A stretch of 12,230 bases of DNA. It comes from CAWVWD01 sp965662365. Lineage in GTDB: Bacteria; Bacteroidota; Bacteroidia; Chitinophagales; Saprospiraceae. Below the pieces are notes generated by a model. The model was not told the DNA's origin. It was given only the letters and a program-made list of their open reading frames with translations, and did not search any database. Each line of letters starts with the position of its first letter. The stretch's first letter is position 1. Position numbers and translations under genes: made by a program. Of the stretch, positions 1 to 6,852 are shown one piece after another. The DNA is taken from assembly GCA_965662365.1 (NCBI GenBank), contig CBFIHR010000107.1, positions 1-12,230 on the forward strand, given 5' to 3'.

Positions 1-192
1 ATCGAAACGAATCAAATTAACCCATTGGCACGAGTCAATAATCCACAAGTTTTGAAAGATTTTCCAGAAGTAGTACCGATTTATATCGTTTGTAAAATCC
101 AAAAATCAAAAGATTTAGAGGCGATAAAATGGTTAGAAAAAATCGAAAGTAAGAATGGATTTGTATTTTTTAAACGGAAAAGTGGAACATAA
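1..192 (+). CDS. 3' end of an unrecognised protein (partial)
   Basis: Frame 1 is open from the window edge to a TAA stop at 190-192, giving the last 63 residues of a protein whose start lies outside. The tail contains PLARVNNPQVLKDFPEVVP, a short hydrophobic stretch (IYIVCKI), then a charged helix-like part (KSKDLEAIKWLEKIES) and a basic end (FFKRKSGT). Codon use is ordinary for this window. I do not recognise the family and assign no function. It converges on the Smr-family gene on the other strand, with 109 bp between the stops, and the inverted repeat at 208-279 sits between them. That the frame is coding is likely because it is open through 63 codons in AT-rich DNA and ends in the orientation expected for a convergent pair. 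Confidence 0.6.
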   Translation: METNQINPLARVNNPQVLKDFPEVVPIYIVCKIQKSKDLEAIKWLEKIESKNGFVFFKRKSGT

Positions 193-207
193 CAAATGAG
201 ATACTAA

Positions 208-279
208 TTACACCGAAACTTGCTGAAATCGTTCGTATTACACAAAGTAAATACAAAAAAATGCTAAATTTCGGTGTAA
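208..279. repeat. Inverted repeat, 11-bp arms with a 50-nt loop, between convergent genes
   Basis: The arm at 208-218 (TTACACCGAAA) is the exact reverse complement of 269-279 (TTTCGGTGTAA). The loop of 50 nt is too long for a textbook intrinsic terminator and no T-run follows either arm. Its place between two convergent stop codons (192 and 302) suggests a role in ending or processing both transcripts, but this is inference. Confidence 0.4.
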
Positions 280-301
280 GCTGCGATTTATAAACTACGG
301 A

Positions 302-1330
302 TTAATCCAAATAAACCTCTGTTGCCCCAAAACCATATTTTGGATGATGTTCATTAGCAAACATACGAACATAAGGGTTTCGATCTAATTTTTTTTGAAT
401 ATCATTTCGCAAACGACCTTTACCCAAGCCATGAATAATATGAACTTTCGGCACACCCAAACGAATTGCTTGTTCTAAATATTCCTCAAAAACTTGTAGT
501 TGAATTTGTAATATTTCCGCTGCTGTCAGCGATACGTAATCAGCGGTTAATCGCTCGATGTGCAAATCAATTTCGATAGGAAATTCAGCGAAATCTTCTA
601 TTTTATGAATTTTATGTGTTTGGACGTATTCATAGAATTCTTCTTCTTTCTCCTCCTCAATATGGCGTTTGGTATATGTTTTTAAGTCCTCGTCTTTAGC
701 ATCATTGAACTGCTTGGTCAGCTCGTAAGTATAAGATGGAACTGCTGTAAATGAGTGGTTACGAACTTTTTTGAAAAACTGTTTAGGTTTTATTTTGATC
801 GTTTTATCCAATTTGCTGCCAGTTCCTTCTGTCGTGATTTGCCATAACGAAAATACCAGATTTGGATTATCACTCAAATCATATTGTGATAATTGACCAA
901 CTTTCTTGGCATGAATCGGATCGATGACTTCGTTTTTTTCTGGTGTAAAATAGTCCAGCACCTTGATTTTGAAATTATAAATTACTTTATAAGGTGTATC
1001 GTTGACTAAAAAGATATCGAAATGTTTGATATTTCCTTCGTCATCAAAATTTGGTACACAAGCCACCATCAAACCTTCATTTTTAGGTTGTTGTAATTTT
1101 TTTGGTTTAATTTCAATTGGCTTTTTCGGAATTTTAGAAATCGTCTTTTTTGTTTGTCCAAAAGGATCATGGACTGCATCATTTTTCCAAAGTACAATAT
1201 ATTCTATATCTGCAGGAATTTCATCGCCATCTAAATCCACTAAAACAGTTTCATGGTCAATTATTTCTACAACTTCTCCGATTTCACCCGTATGAATAAA
1301 CTTTACGGTATTTCCTGGTTTAAAATTCAA
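302..1330 (-). CDS. DUF2027 and Smr domain protein
   Basis: 342 aa. Residues 1-50 look like a small KOW/SH3-like barrel (PGNTVKFIHTGEIGEVVEI, then VLVDLDGDEIPADIEYI). Residues about 85-210 match the DUF2027 region typical of Bacteroidota. A charged helical linker (EEEKEEEFYEY, about 225-236) leads to a C-terminal Smr domain (about 252-342) with IDLHIE at 254-259 and the glycine loop HGLGKGRLR at 300-308. Smr domains bind nucleic acid or ribosomes and some cut DNA or RNA; the exact substrate here is unknown. The arrangement recalls the KOW plus Smr tail of MutS2 without its ATPase. The start is TTG at 1328-1330: an in-frame stop lies at 1355-1357, no ATG lies between, and the next internal Met (residue 88) would remove the barrel. 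The heptamer array at 1332-1359 is its leader. Confidence 0.88.
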   Translation of the reverse strand: MNFKPGNTVKFIHTGEIGEVVEIIDHETVLVDLDGDEIPADIEYIVLWKNDAVHDPFGQTKKTISKIPKKPIEIKPKKLQQPKNEGLMVACVPNFDDEGNIKHFDIFLVNDTPYKVIYNFKIKVLDYFTPEKNEVIDPIHAKKVGQLSQYDLSDNPNLVFSLWQITTEGTGSKLDKTIKIKPKQFFKKVRNHSFTAVPSYTYELTKQFNDAKDEDLKTYTKRHIEEEKEEEFYEYVQTHKIHKIEDFAEFPIEIDLHIERLTADYVSLTAAEILQIQLQVFEEYLEQAIRLGVPKVHIIHGLGKGRLRNDIQKKLDRNPYVRMFANEHHPKYGFGATEVYLD

Positions 1331-1331
1331 A

Positions 1332-1359
1332 TTTTTAGAATTAGTAATTAGTGATTAGT
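1332..1359 (-). repeat. CTAA heptamer array in the leader of the Smr gene
   Basis: On the plus strand TTAG recurs every 7 nt: AATTAGT at 1339-1345, AATTAGT at 1346-1352 and GATTAGT at 1353-1359, with a further TTAG at 1335-1338. Read in the gene's direction this is CTAA repeated about every 7 nt, ending just before the TTG start at 1330. The same pattern occurs before the starts at 5693 and 11568. Confidence 0.7.
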
Positions 1360-1492
1360 CAATTCTGTTAGCCATCTGATTTGCTCCTTTAGTAAAGAGC
1401 AAGAGCGTAAGTTGAAAACAGCAAGTTGTTTTACTATCGCTCCTTTATAAAACATTAGAAATAAAGGTACAAAAACAATCGTCTAATTTATA

Positions 1493-1903
1493 CTATTCCT
1501 CCGCAATTGGCAAACTATAACGGTTACGTCGTCTGCGTGTGCCGTAGCGTTTTTTATCTGGCATAACAATCGCTCTGAAATAGCATCCGGTCAATGCACC
1601 AAATCCACCTAATAAGCCACCGATTAAGCCTGTGATATAAATCAAAGCATTGGAGTCTGAGAGCTGAAATAATTCAGCAACTTTGTTAGATAAAATTGCT
1701 CCATTTTGAATGTCCATGAAAGCCGCATAACCGCCCCAAAGTCCTATCATGCCAATGAATCCGGCCAGAAATGCTTTCCAGCCTTTTATTTTTATAAAAA
1801 AGCTGATTAGGAATGCCGAAATCACAACTGACCACCAAGGTAAAAACATCGTTAGGAGGAAACCTAAACCCGCATGTAGTAGAAAAGAAGCTCCAAATTT
1901 CAT
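1493..1903 (-). CDS. Small four-helix integral membrane protein, hypothetical
   Basis: 136 aa, start ATG at 1901-1903, stop TAG at 1493-1495. Hydrophobic segments lie at about residues 5-22, 24-38, 43-63 and 86-108. The last is glycine-rich (GLIGGLLGGFGAL) and is followed by a basic cytoplasmic-type tail with RRRRNR at 123-128. There is no signal peptide beyond the first helix, no catalytic motif and no family I recognise, so only a location in the inner membrane is inferred. The gene is divergent from the exonuclease gene at 2078; the shared 174-bp spacer is filled with repeats. It lies 162 bp upstream of the Smr gene on the same strand. That gap holds only weak hairpins (for example AAAACA/TGTTTT around 1415-1432) and a repeated GCTCCTTTA at about 1383 and 1439. 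Confidence 0.8.
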   Translation of the reverse strand: MKFGASFLLHAGLGFLLTMFLPWWSVVISAFLISFFIKIKGWKAFLAGFIGMIGLWGGYAAFMDIQNGAILSNKVAELFQLSDSNALIYITGLIGGLLGGFGALTGCYFRAIVMPDKKRYGTRRRRNRYSLPIAEE

Positions 1904-1908
1904 ATTTA

Positions 1909-2073
1909 TAGTTTAAGTAGTTTTGTAGTTTAACTTGTTTAAGTAGTTTTGTAGTTTAGGTAGGCTTATAGTCTAAGTGACTTAGTTTTATACTACTTTT
2001 ACAACAAGACTAAAATACTATTTAAATTACAAAACTACAAAAACTACTCAAACTACAAAACGACTTAAACGAC
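1909..2073. repeat. Inverted pair of 8/9-nt repeat arrays filling a divergent promoter region
   Basis: Left half, plus strand: TAGTTTAAG (1909-1917), TAGTTTTG (1918-1925), TAGTTTAAC (1926-1934), TTGTTTAAG (1935-1943), TAGTTTTG (1944-1951), TAGTTTAGG (1952-1960), TAGGCTTA (1961-1968), TAGTCTAAG (1969-1977), TGACTTAG (1978-1985). A 22-bp stretch at 1911-1932 recurs exactly at 1937-1958. Right half (about 2030-2073) carries the reverse complement type: AAAACTAC, AAAAACTAC, TCAAACTAC, AAAACGAC, TTAAACGAC. The two halves point at each other around an AT-rich centre (about 1986-2028), so they could form a long imperfect hairpin. Both flanking genes therefore have leaders of the same CTAC/CTTAAAC type in sense orientation. 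Their promoters must lie inside the array. Confidence 0.8.
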
Positions 2074-2077
2074 AACG

Positions 2078-2617
2078 ATGAATTTTATAGTTTATGATTT
2101 AGAAGCAACTTGCTGGGAAAATAGAGCAAAACGACAATCCGAAGTTATTGAAATCGGAGCGTTGAAACTTAACGAATATGCCGAGGTAGAAGATACTTTT
2201 GCTCGTTTTGTGAAGCCCGTTGTCCATCCTTTTTTGTCGCCTTTTTGTATTCAATTGACTTCAATTACACAAGTAGAGGTGAATCGGGCGGCTAAGTTTT
2301 ATACGGTTATCGAGGAGTTTCAAGACTGGATTGGTGTCGATGAAGAGGAGTATTTGCTTTGTTCTTGGGGAAATTACGATAAAACGCAGCTTATTAAAGA
2401 CTGTGATTTTCATGACATAGATAGTGATTGGGTAGAGAAACATATTAACTTGAAAGCGCAGTATCAACAAATTAGAAGTTTGAATAAACCTTTTGGTTTA
2501 AAAAAAGCAGTAAAATCTGAAGGTTTTGAGTTTGAAGGTACACATCATCGAGGTATTGACGATGCTTATAATTTGGCGAAAATATTCGGTAAGTTCTTCG
2601 ATGAATGGCGTTATTAG
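2078..2617 (+). CDS. DEDDh 3'-5' exonuclease, ERI1/KapD type
   Basis: 179 aa, ATG at 2078, TAG at 2615-2617. It is a single exonuclease domain of the RNase T/DnaQ superfamily. Exo I is YDLEATC with D7 and E9, Exo II is SWGNYD with D101, and Exo III is HHRGIDDA with H157 and D162, so all four metal-binding acids and the general-base histidine are present. The DLEATC, SWGxxD, NLK and HRGIDDA motifs are those of the ERI1/KapD branch, whose members trim RNA 3' ends or inhibit sporulation kinase pathways; the substrate here is not known. Length fits a stand-alone domain, with no polymerase or helicase fused. No Shine-Dalgarno is visible; the leader is the A-rich repeat array. The next gene (2686) is on the same strand after 68 bp and may be co-transcribed. 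Confidence 0.9.
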   Translation: MNFIVYDLEATCWENRAKRQSEVIEIGALKLNEYAEVEDTFARFVKPVVHPFLSPFCIQLTSITQVEVNRAAKFYTVIEEFQDWIGVDEEEYLLCSWGNYDKTQLIKDCDFHDIDSDWVEKHINLKAQYQQIRSLNKPFGLKKAVKSEGFEFEGTHHRGIDDAYNLAKIFGKFFDEWRY

Positions 2618-2685
2618 GTCTAATAATTCTGTTAATAGTTAGGATAAGAATGTAATTTATAACCATATTTTCAACCTATAAATTA

Positions 2686-3132
2686 ATGATTATGAAATGG
2701 AGCAATCACTTAGCCAACACAGAATTCAAAGAAAGCAAACAACAATTGTTAGTCACTATTATTGGAAATATTATTCTAATGATAATTCTAATCGCTTCTG
2801 TAAGAGCTGATTTATGGACATCTCCTCACGCACAATTTTCTTTGCTTTCCGCAATATTCATCCTTGCGGCTCAACGCTTGAATGATTGGAGAAATCAAAC
2901 CGCTAACTTTATCATTTTAGGATTTTACATAGCTTTATGCATTATGGAAGTATCATCATTTGGATTGCCAAAAGGCGTTTTATTACAATCCGGAGATCCA
3001 AAAGGAATATTATTCAAAATAATCGTAGGTTCTGCTCCTTTGACGTATGTCTTTGCTCGGTTCTTTGCCGCTTTACCAATTCTAAATATCATCTTGAAAC
3101 GAAGAAAATTTCAAGAGAATAAATTGGTATAG
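2686..3132 (+). CDS. Small polytopic membrane protein, hypothetical
   Basis: 148 aa from ATG at 2686; a second ATG at 2692 (MKWSN...) is an equally good start. Hydrophobic segments fall at about residues 21-38, 50-65, 74-91 and 115-137, with a charged amphipathic N-terminus (HLANTEFKESKQQ) and a basic C-terminal tail (LKRRKFQENK). Soluble loops include QRLNDWRNQ and LPKGVLLQSGDPKG. I do not recognise the family and see no catalytic motif. It follows the exonuclease gene by 68 bp on the same strand, and a strong hairpin terminator begins 13 bp after its stop, so it ends that transcript. Confidence 0.75.
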   Translation: MIMKWSNHLANTEFKESKQQLLVTIIGNIILMIILIASVRADLWTSPHAQFSLLSAIFILAAQRLNDWRNQTANFIILGFYIALCIMEVSSFGLPKGVLLQSGDPKGILFKIIVGSAPLTYVFARFFAALPILNIILKRRKFQENKLV

Positions 3133-3144
3133 AAGTATAAATTA

Positions 3145-3179
3145 AAAGAGCCATTCCGAATAATTCGGAATGGCTCTTT
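3145..3179. terminator. Bidirectional intrinsic terminator between convergent genes
   Basis: A perfect 16-bp stem pairs 3145-3160 with 3164-3179 around a TAA loop, with A-run on the left and TTT on the right. It lies between the stop of the membrane protein gene (3132, +) and the stop of the PorE-like gene (3243, -), and can serve both strands. Confidence 0.88.
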
Positions 3180-3204
3180 GTAGTTAAGTAGGAATGAATA
3201 AGAT

Positions 3205-3232
3205 TATACTTTATACCTTATACTTCATACTT
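3205..3232. repeat. TATACTT heptamer tandem array
   Basis: Four contiguous heptamers: TATACTT (3205-3211), TATACCT (3212-3218), TATACTT (3219-3225), CATACTT (3226-3232), then TTTA and an A-run to the stop codon of the PorE-like gene. Unlike the CTAA arrays it lies behind two genes rather than in front of one. Confidence 0.72.
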
Positions 3233-3242
3233 TAAAAAAAAC

Positions 3243-5693
3243 TTATTCAACAATTTTAGCGGTAATTGTCACTAAAGAAACTGGCGGTTCAGTGTTCGCA
3301 ATGATTGTTACTTCTTGCTGATCTTCCATGCCGATTTCTTTATCTTCTTTTGCGGTATAAACGACTTTGATTTCTCCTGTTTCACCCGGTGCGATTGCAT
3401 TTTTTGGATAATCAGGTACCGTACAACCACAAGAGCCGCTTGCAAATTCTACGACTAACTTTTCTTTTCCAATATTTGTGAATTTGAACGTATGTTCAAC
3501 GGTTTCCCCTTTTTTCACATTACCGAAATCGTGTGCTTCTTTTTCAAACACTAATTCAGTTGTATTTAACTCACTGACGTCAATAGTTGAACCTGTCGCA
3601 TCTTTTAAACCTGAACAGTAAACCGTGTCGTAAACCGTTTCGTATTCATCTTTAAATGATTCAATTACAATTTCTTTTGGTCCTGCAATAATTTCGAATT
3701 CTGTACGACGATTTTGCTCATGTAATGCTTCATCACAAGTAACTCCGTCAGCACATTCATTTAATAAACGTTCTTCACCATATCCTTTAGCGACAATTCT
3801 ATCCTCTGAAATTCCTCTTGTCACTAACCATTGTCTTGATGAAACGGCACGACGCTCAGATAAACGCTGGTTTGCTTGTTTTGAACCACGAGAATCCGTA
3901 TGAGAAGATAACTCAATCTTCATATCAGGATATCTATTCATCAAGTTTAATACTTGAATCAAGGCAGGTTCTGCATCAGGACGAATCAAATCACTTGCTA
4001 AGTCGAAATTTAAACCACTCAAGATGATCGGCTTACCTACTTCGCTCTTAATTTGTTTCTTAATTTGACGAGGTGTAATTGTCGGAGCGTCTTCATTTAA
4101 AGTAAATTCTGTAACGAACGTTTTAGAATCTGCTAAGTTCATCGTAGAAATTACTGCTTTAGTGCCGTCAAAACAATCACGAGTTGCGATAACTTCATAT
4201 TCTTTATCTAAATCCAATGGAAACTCGAATTTGTTGCCACGAGGGTTAGTTTTTACTTGACCTTTAGAAGCTCCTTTTTCTCTTAATTCGATAGTTACGC
4301 CTTTTACAGGCTTATCATCTTGATTAAATACACGTACATCTAAACTTGCAAAAACTGGTTTTGGAAACGTCACCGTCCAAATATCATCACCGGAAGTTCT
4401 CCAAGAGTCATCTTTATCGAAAGTTGATGATTTCTCAATTGTTTTAGTTCCTTTTCTATTAGAAACCATAAAGCCATGATAGCCTTCTTGATCTAAGACA
4501 AAGTACAATTCATCATATTCTGAATTAATACTTTTACCTAAGTTTTCGACATTATCCCATTGTACACCATTTTGGTCAGCAACGAAAATATCGAAACCAC
4601 CTAAGTTCGGATGTCCGTTTGATGAAAAATATAATTGATCATCTTTATAAAAAGGCGTTTGATCATCCGCCATAGTATTCACGTCGTCACCTAAGTTAAT
4701 AGCAGGCTCAACAGAAGTTGCCGTTTTCAAAACAGCAACATAAATGTCGTAACCACCTTTTCCACCAGGCATGTTTGATGTAAAGAATAAAGCATCTTTA
4801 CCGTTAACTTTACCAAAAGCAGGTTGAGTTGTTAAGTAAGCATCATCATTTAATCCTTCTACCTCTTTTGCTTCGCCCCAAGAGCCTCCTGTTTTTTCAG
4901 AAACATAGATTTTAGAAGATGAGATAGATTCACCTTGCTTCGCTGCACGACTAAAATAGATATAGTTTCCGTCCTCAGACATTGTTACAGTACCATTATG
5001 TACTCCTTTTTTGTTTACTGTTTCTCCCAAGACTGTACCTGCACTCCAATCATCATCAGTCTTAGTTGACTTATAGATTTTTTGATGATAATCACCTTTT
5101 CTATAAACAATTTTGTCAGAGTTCATAGTTGAGTAGTACATTTCAGTTTCAGAAGCATAGAACGGCGACCATTCTGTATAAGCGGTACTAAAATTACGAG
5201 TTGATCTATTTTCAACAATAATTTCAGGATCAGCATCAGGTAATGATTGAGCTAATTTGACACCAGCGATTTCGATTTGAGCCATTTGCTTCATTGTTGC
5301 ATCACCGGAGTTTGCTACGAAATCATTTAAAGCTTCTAAAGCCTGATCGTATTTCCCATCAACTTTTAGAGCATAACCTAAATGATATTTTGCATTTGGA
5401 TATTTGTTATTTTTATCCTTGTTGATTAGTTTTTTGTACCAACTTGCTGCTTTACGATAGTTTCTTAATTCGCTGTAAAGCATTGCTATATTGTGTAACA
5501 CATCAACATTATCTTGAATGTTATCTTCACCATCTTCGTAAGCATCCAGATACCATTCTAAAGCCGTATAATATTCTTTATTTGCTAATTCCTTTTCAGC
5601 TGCGGCTAACTTGTCGATTGACATCGGTTGAGCTACTAACTGTTGAAAGCCGAAAACGGCAATTAACAAAAATAGGAAACTTAATTTTTTCAT
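3243..5693 (-). CDS. PorE-like OmpA/PD40/TPR envelope protein with a C-terminal DUF1573 domain
   Basis: 816 aa, ATG at 5691-5693. A signal peptide covers residues 1-21 (cut near VAQ-P). TPR-like helices run about 29-130. A PD40/WD40-like propeller follows at about 170-440, with blades such as GNYIYFSRAA, ALFFTSNMPGGKGGYDIY and QLYFSSNGHPNLGGFDIF. Next is a carboxypeptidase-regulatory-type beta domain (about 450-535). The OmpA peptidoglycan-binding domain (about 555-669) has FDLASDLI, HTDSRG with D600, and LSERR with R615. The tail 711-816 is a DUF1573/ASH-like Ig fold with SCGCT at 754-758. TPR-PD40-CRD-OmpA is the order of PorE, which ties the T9SS motor to the cell wall; the DUF1573 tail is an addition. 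It follows the PorP/SprF gene by 142 bp, the usual pairing. Such pairs are often multi-copy, so this may be a paralogue and not the core PorE. Confidence 0.9.
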   Translation of the reverse strand: MKKLSFLFLLIAVFGFQQLVAQPMSIDKLAAAEKELANKEYYTALEWYLDAYEDGEDNIQDNVDVLHNIAMLYSELRNYRKAASWYKKLINKDKNNKYPNAKYHLGYALKVDGKYDQALEALNDFVANSGDATMKQMAQIEIAGVKLAQSLPDADPEIIVENRSTRNFSTAYTEWSPFYASETEMYYSTMNSDKIVYRKGDYHQKIYKSTKTDDDWSAGTVLGETVNKKGVHNGTVTMSEDGNYIYFSRAAKQGESISSSKIYVSEKTGGSWGEAKEVEGLNDDAYLTTQPAFGKVNGKDALFFTSNMPGGKGGYDIYVAVLKTATSVEPAINLGDDVNTMADDQTPFYKDDQLYFSSNGHPNLGGFDIFVADQNGVQWDNVENLGKSINSEYDELYFVLDQEGYHGFMVSNRKGTKTIEKSSTFDKDDSWRTSGDDIWTVTFPKPVFASLDVRVFNQDDKPVKGVTIELREKGASKGQVKTNPRGNKFEFPLDLDKEYEVIATRDCFDGTKAVISTMNLADSKTFVTEFTLNEDAPTITPRQIKKQIKSEVGKPIILSGLNFDLASDLIRPDAEPALIQVLNLMNRYPDMKIELSSHTDSRGSKQANQRLSERRAVSSRQWLVTRGISEDRIVAKGYGEERLLNECADGVTCDEALHEQNRRTEFEIIAGPKEIVIESFKDEYETVYDTVYCSGLKDATGSTIDVSELNTTELVFEKEAHDFGNVKKGETVEHTFKFTNIGKEKLVVEFASGSCGCTVPDYPKNAIAPGETGEIKVVYTAKEDKEIGMEDQQEVTIIANTEPPVSLVTITAKIVE

Positions 5694-5702
5694 TATTTTA
5701 TA

Positions 5703-5723
5703 TTTAGATTTTAGAGGTTAGGT
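5703..5723 (-). repeat. CTAA heptamer array in the leader of the PorE-like gene
   Basis: Plus-strand TTTAGAT (5703-5709), TTTAGAG (5710-5716) and GTTAGGT (5717-5723) put TTAG at exact 7-nt steps. In the sense direction this is CTAA three times, ending 10 nt before the ATG at 5693, as in the leader at 1332-1359. Confidence 0.65.
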
Positions 5724-5735
5724 AACTTCCGCTAA

Positions 5736-5763
5736 ACCTGACCCCGAACACTCGGGGTCAGGT
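5736..5763 (-). promoter_or_regulatory. Intercistronic GC-rich hairpin between PorP and PorE-like genes
   Basis: A perfect 12-bp stem pairs 5736-5747 (ACCTGACCCCGA) with 5752-5763 around ACAC. An outer 6-bp pairing (AGGTAA at about 5720, TTACCT at about 5767) could extend it. No T-run follows on the minus strand, so it is a poorer terminator than 3145-3179. It may be an attenuator or an RNA-stabilising end that sets the ratio of the two products. Confidence 0.6.
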
Positions 5764-5835
5764 CTGATTACCTGTAACTCCAATCAAATGATTAAATTTT
5801 TTAATTATTCATTTAGTGAACAAATCAGGAAGATA

Positions 5836-6852
5836 TTAGAATCTTGAATTGAAAATTACTGGTGGAATAGAAGGATTTTTAGGTACACGAATAATATATC
5901 CAACACCAACCTCAAATCCGCCTTGATATTTACTAAACGTTCTTAAAGGAGAAATATTTAAGTCATAAGCAACACCAACGACCAAGTTCTTGAATTCTAA
6001 ACCTGCTAAAACCATTGCTGCATCATTTACACGATAACCAGCACCCATGTTTAAGATAAGACCGTTATTGTTAAGTTTGTAGCCAGCGATTGCTTGTGCA
6101 ATAATTTCATTTGTTCCTGATTGTGTCGCAAAGAATACTTGAGGAGTCAATTGCCAAGTCGCATTCAAATCGAAAGTCGCTCCTGCATTAGCGACGATTT
6201 TTTGTGGAACAACTGACGTTGTGGTAGATAAACCAGAGTTTTCAGGTTCCATGATGTGAAACATACTTGCTCCGACATTCCAACTCAATCCCGCTCTCGG
6301 ACTAGAACGGAAAGTAATACCAGCTGCTATATCATTATAGGATACATTTTCTAATATATTGGAAGGATTACCCGGAAGGTCAAATATACCAGTTGTAGGG
6401 TTGAATTGATCGCCCCATCTCATTTGAGTTCCATCAGCACGGCGTTGATTTTGGCTATATTGCCCACCGATTGTTAAAATATTTTTACGCATTGGGTCTA
6501 AAGCGATGTGATAGGCCAAAGAAGCTCCAATATTTGTTTGTTGATACTGGTAAACCCCTGATTGATCATTGACGAAATTTACAGCGACACCAACCCAGTC
6601 TTTTTTACGAAAGCCACGAATAATCGGTGCATCTACGTATAAAGATGGTGTACGAAATTGATTTTCCATTACTGTTCCCCACTGATCACGATAAACGCCG
6701 CCGATACGAACCGTTCCTTTGAACGCACCTGCATTCGCAGGGTTCAATGTCATTGGTGACAGGCTATATTGTGAAAAGTGAATATCTTGGGCATTCATGA
6801 TGCCTATAGAAAATAGAAAAAATACTAAAGAGAGTAAGTGTTTCAGCTTCAT
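5836..6852 (-). CDS. PorP/SprF family outer-membrane protein
   Basis: 338 aa from ATG at 6850-6852. A TTG two codons further up (6856-6858) is possible, but the ATG begins directly with the basic n-region MKLKHLL of the signal peptide, cut near MNAQ-D. The mature start, DIHFSQYSLSPMTLNPANAG followed by VRIGGVYRDQW, is the hallmark of the PorP/SprF family. The rest is amphipathic beta strand with repeated glycine/aromatic patterns (for example LAYHIALDP, AGLEFKNLVVGVAYDLN) and ends in VIFNSRF, an aromatic C-terminus as in outer-membrane barrels. Family members act in the T9SS and in attachment of secreted adhesins or gliding proteins; which cargo this copy serves is unknown, as no adhesin gene is adjacent. 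Transcription runs on into the PorE-like gene. Confidence 0.93.
   Translation of the reverse strand: MKLKHLLSLVFFLFSIGIMNAQDIHFSQYSLSPMTLNPANAGAFKGTVRIGGVYRDQWGTVMENQFRTPSLYVDAPIIRGFRKKDWVGVAVNFVNDQSGVYQYQQTNIGASLAYHIALDPMRKNILTIGGQYSQNQRRADGTQMRWGDQFNPTTGIFDLPGNPSNILENVSYNDIAAGITFRSSPRAGLSWNVGASMFHIMEPENSGLSTTTSVVPQKIVANAGATFDLNATWQLTPQVFFATQSGTNEIIAQAIAGYKLNNNGLILNMGAGYRVNDAAMVLAGLEFKNLVVGVAYDLNISPLRTFSKYQGGFEVGVGYIIRVPKNPSIPPVIFNSRF

Noticed and set aside
1002..1295. 97-codon plus-strand ORF opposite the Smr gene
   Set aside because: It is the antisense shadow of a well supported coding region, with no motif and no independent leader.
1451..1482. Possible Bacteroidota promoter for the Smr gene (TTG, 18 nt, TAATGTTT on the minus strand)
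   Set aside because: The -7 match to TAnnTTTG is partial, and similar matches are frequent in DNA this AT-rich.
1911..1958. 22-bp exact direct repeat that could suggest a CRISPR-like array
   Set aside because: Only two exact copies, separated by 4 nt rather than a unique spacer; it is part of an 8/9-nt low-complexity array, and no cas genes are present.
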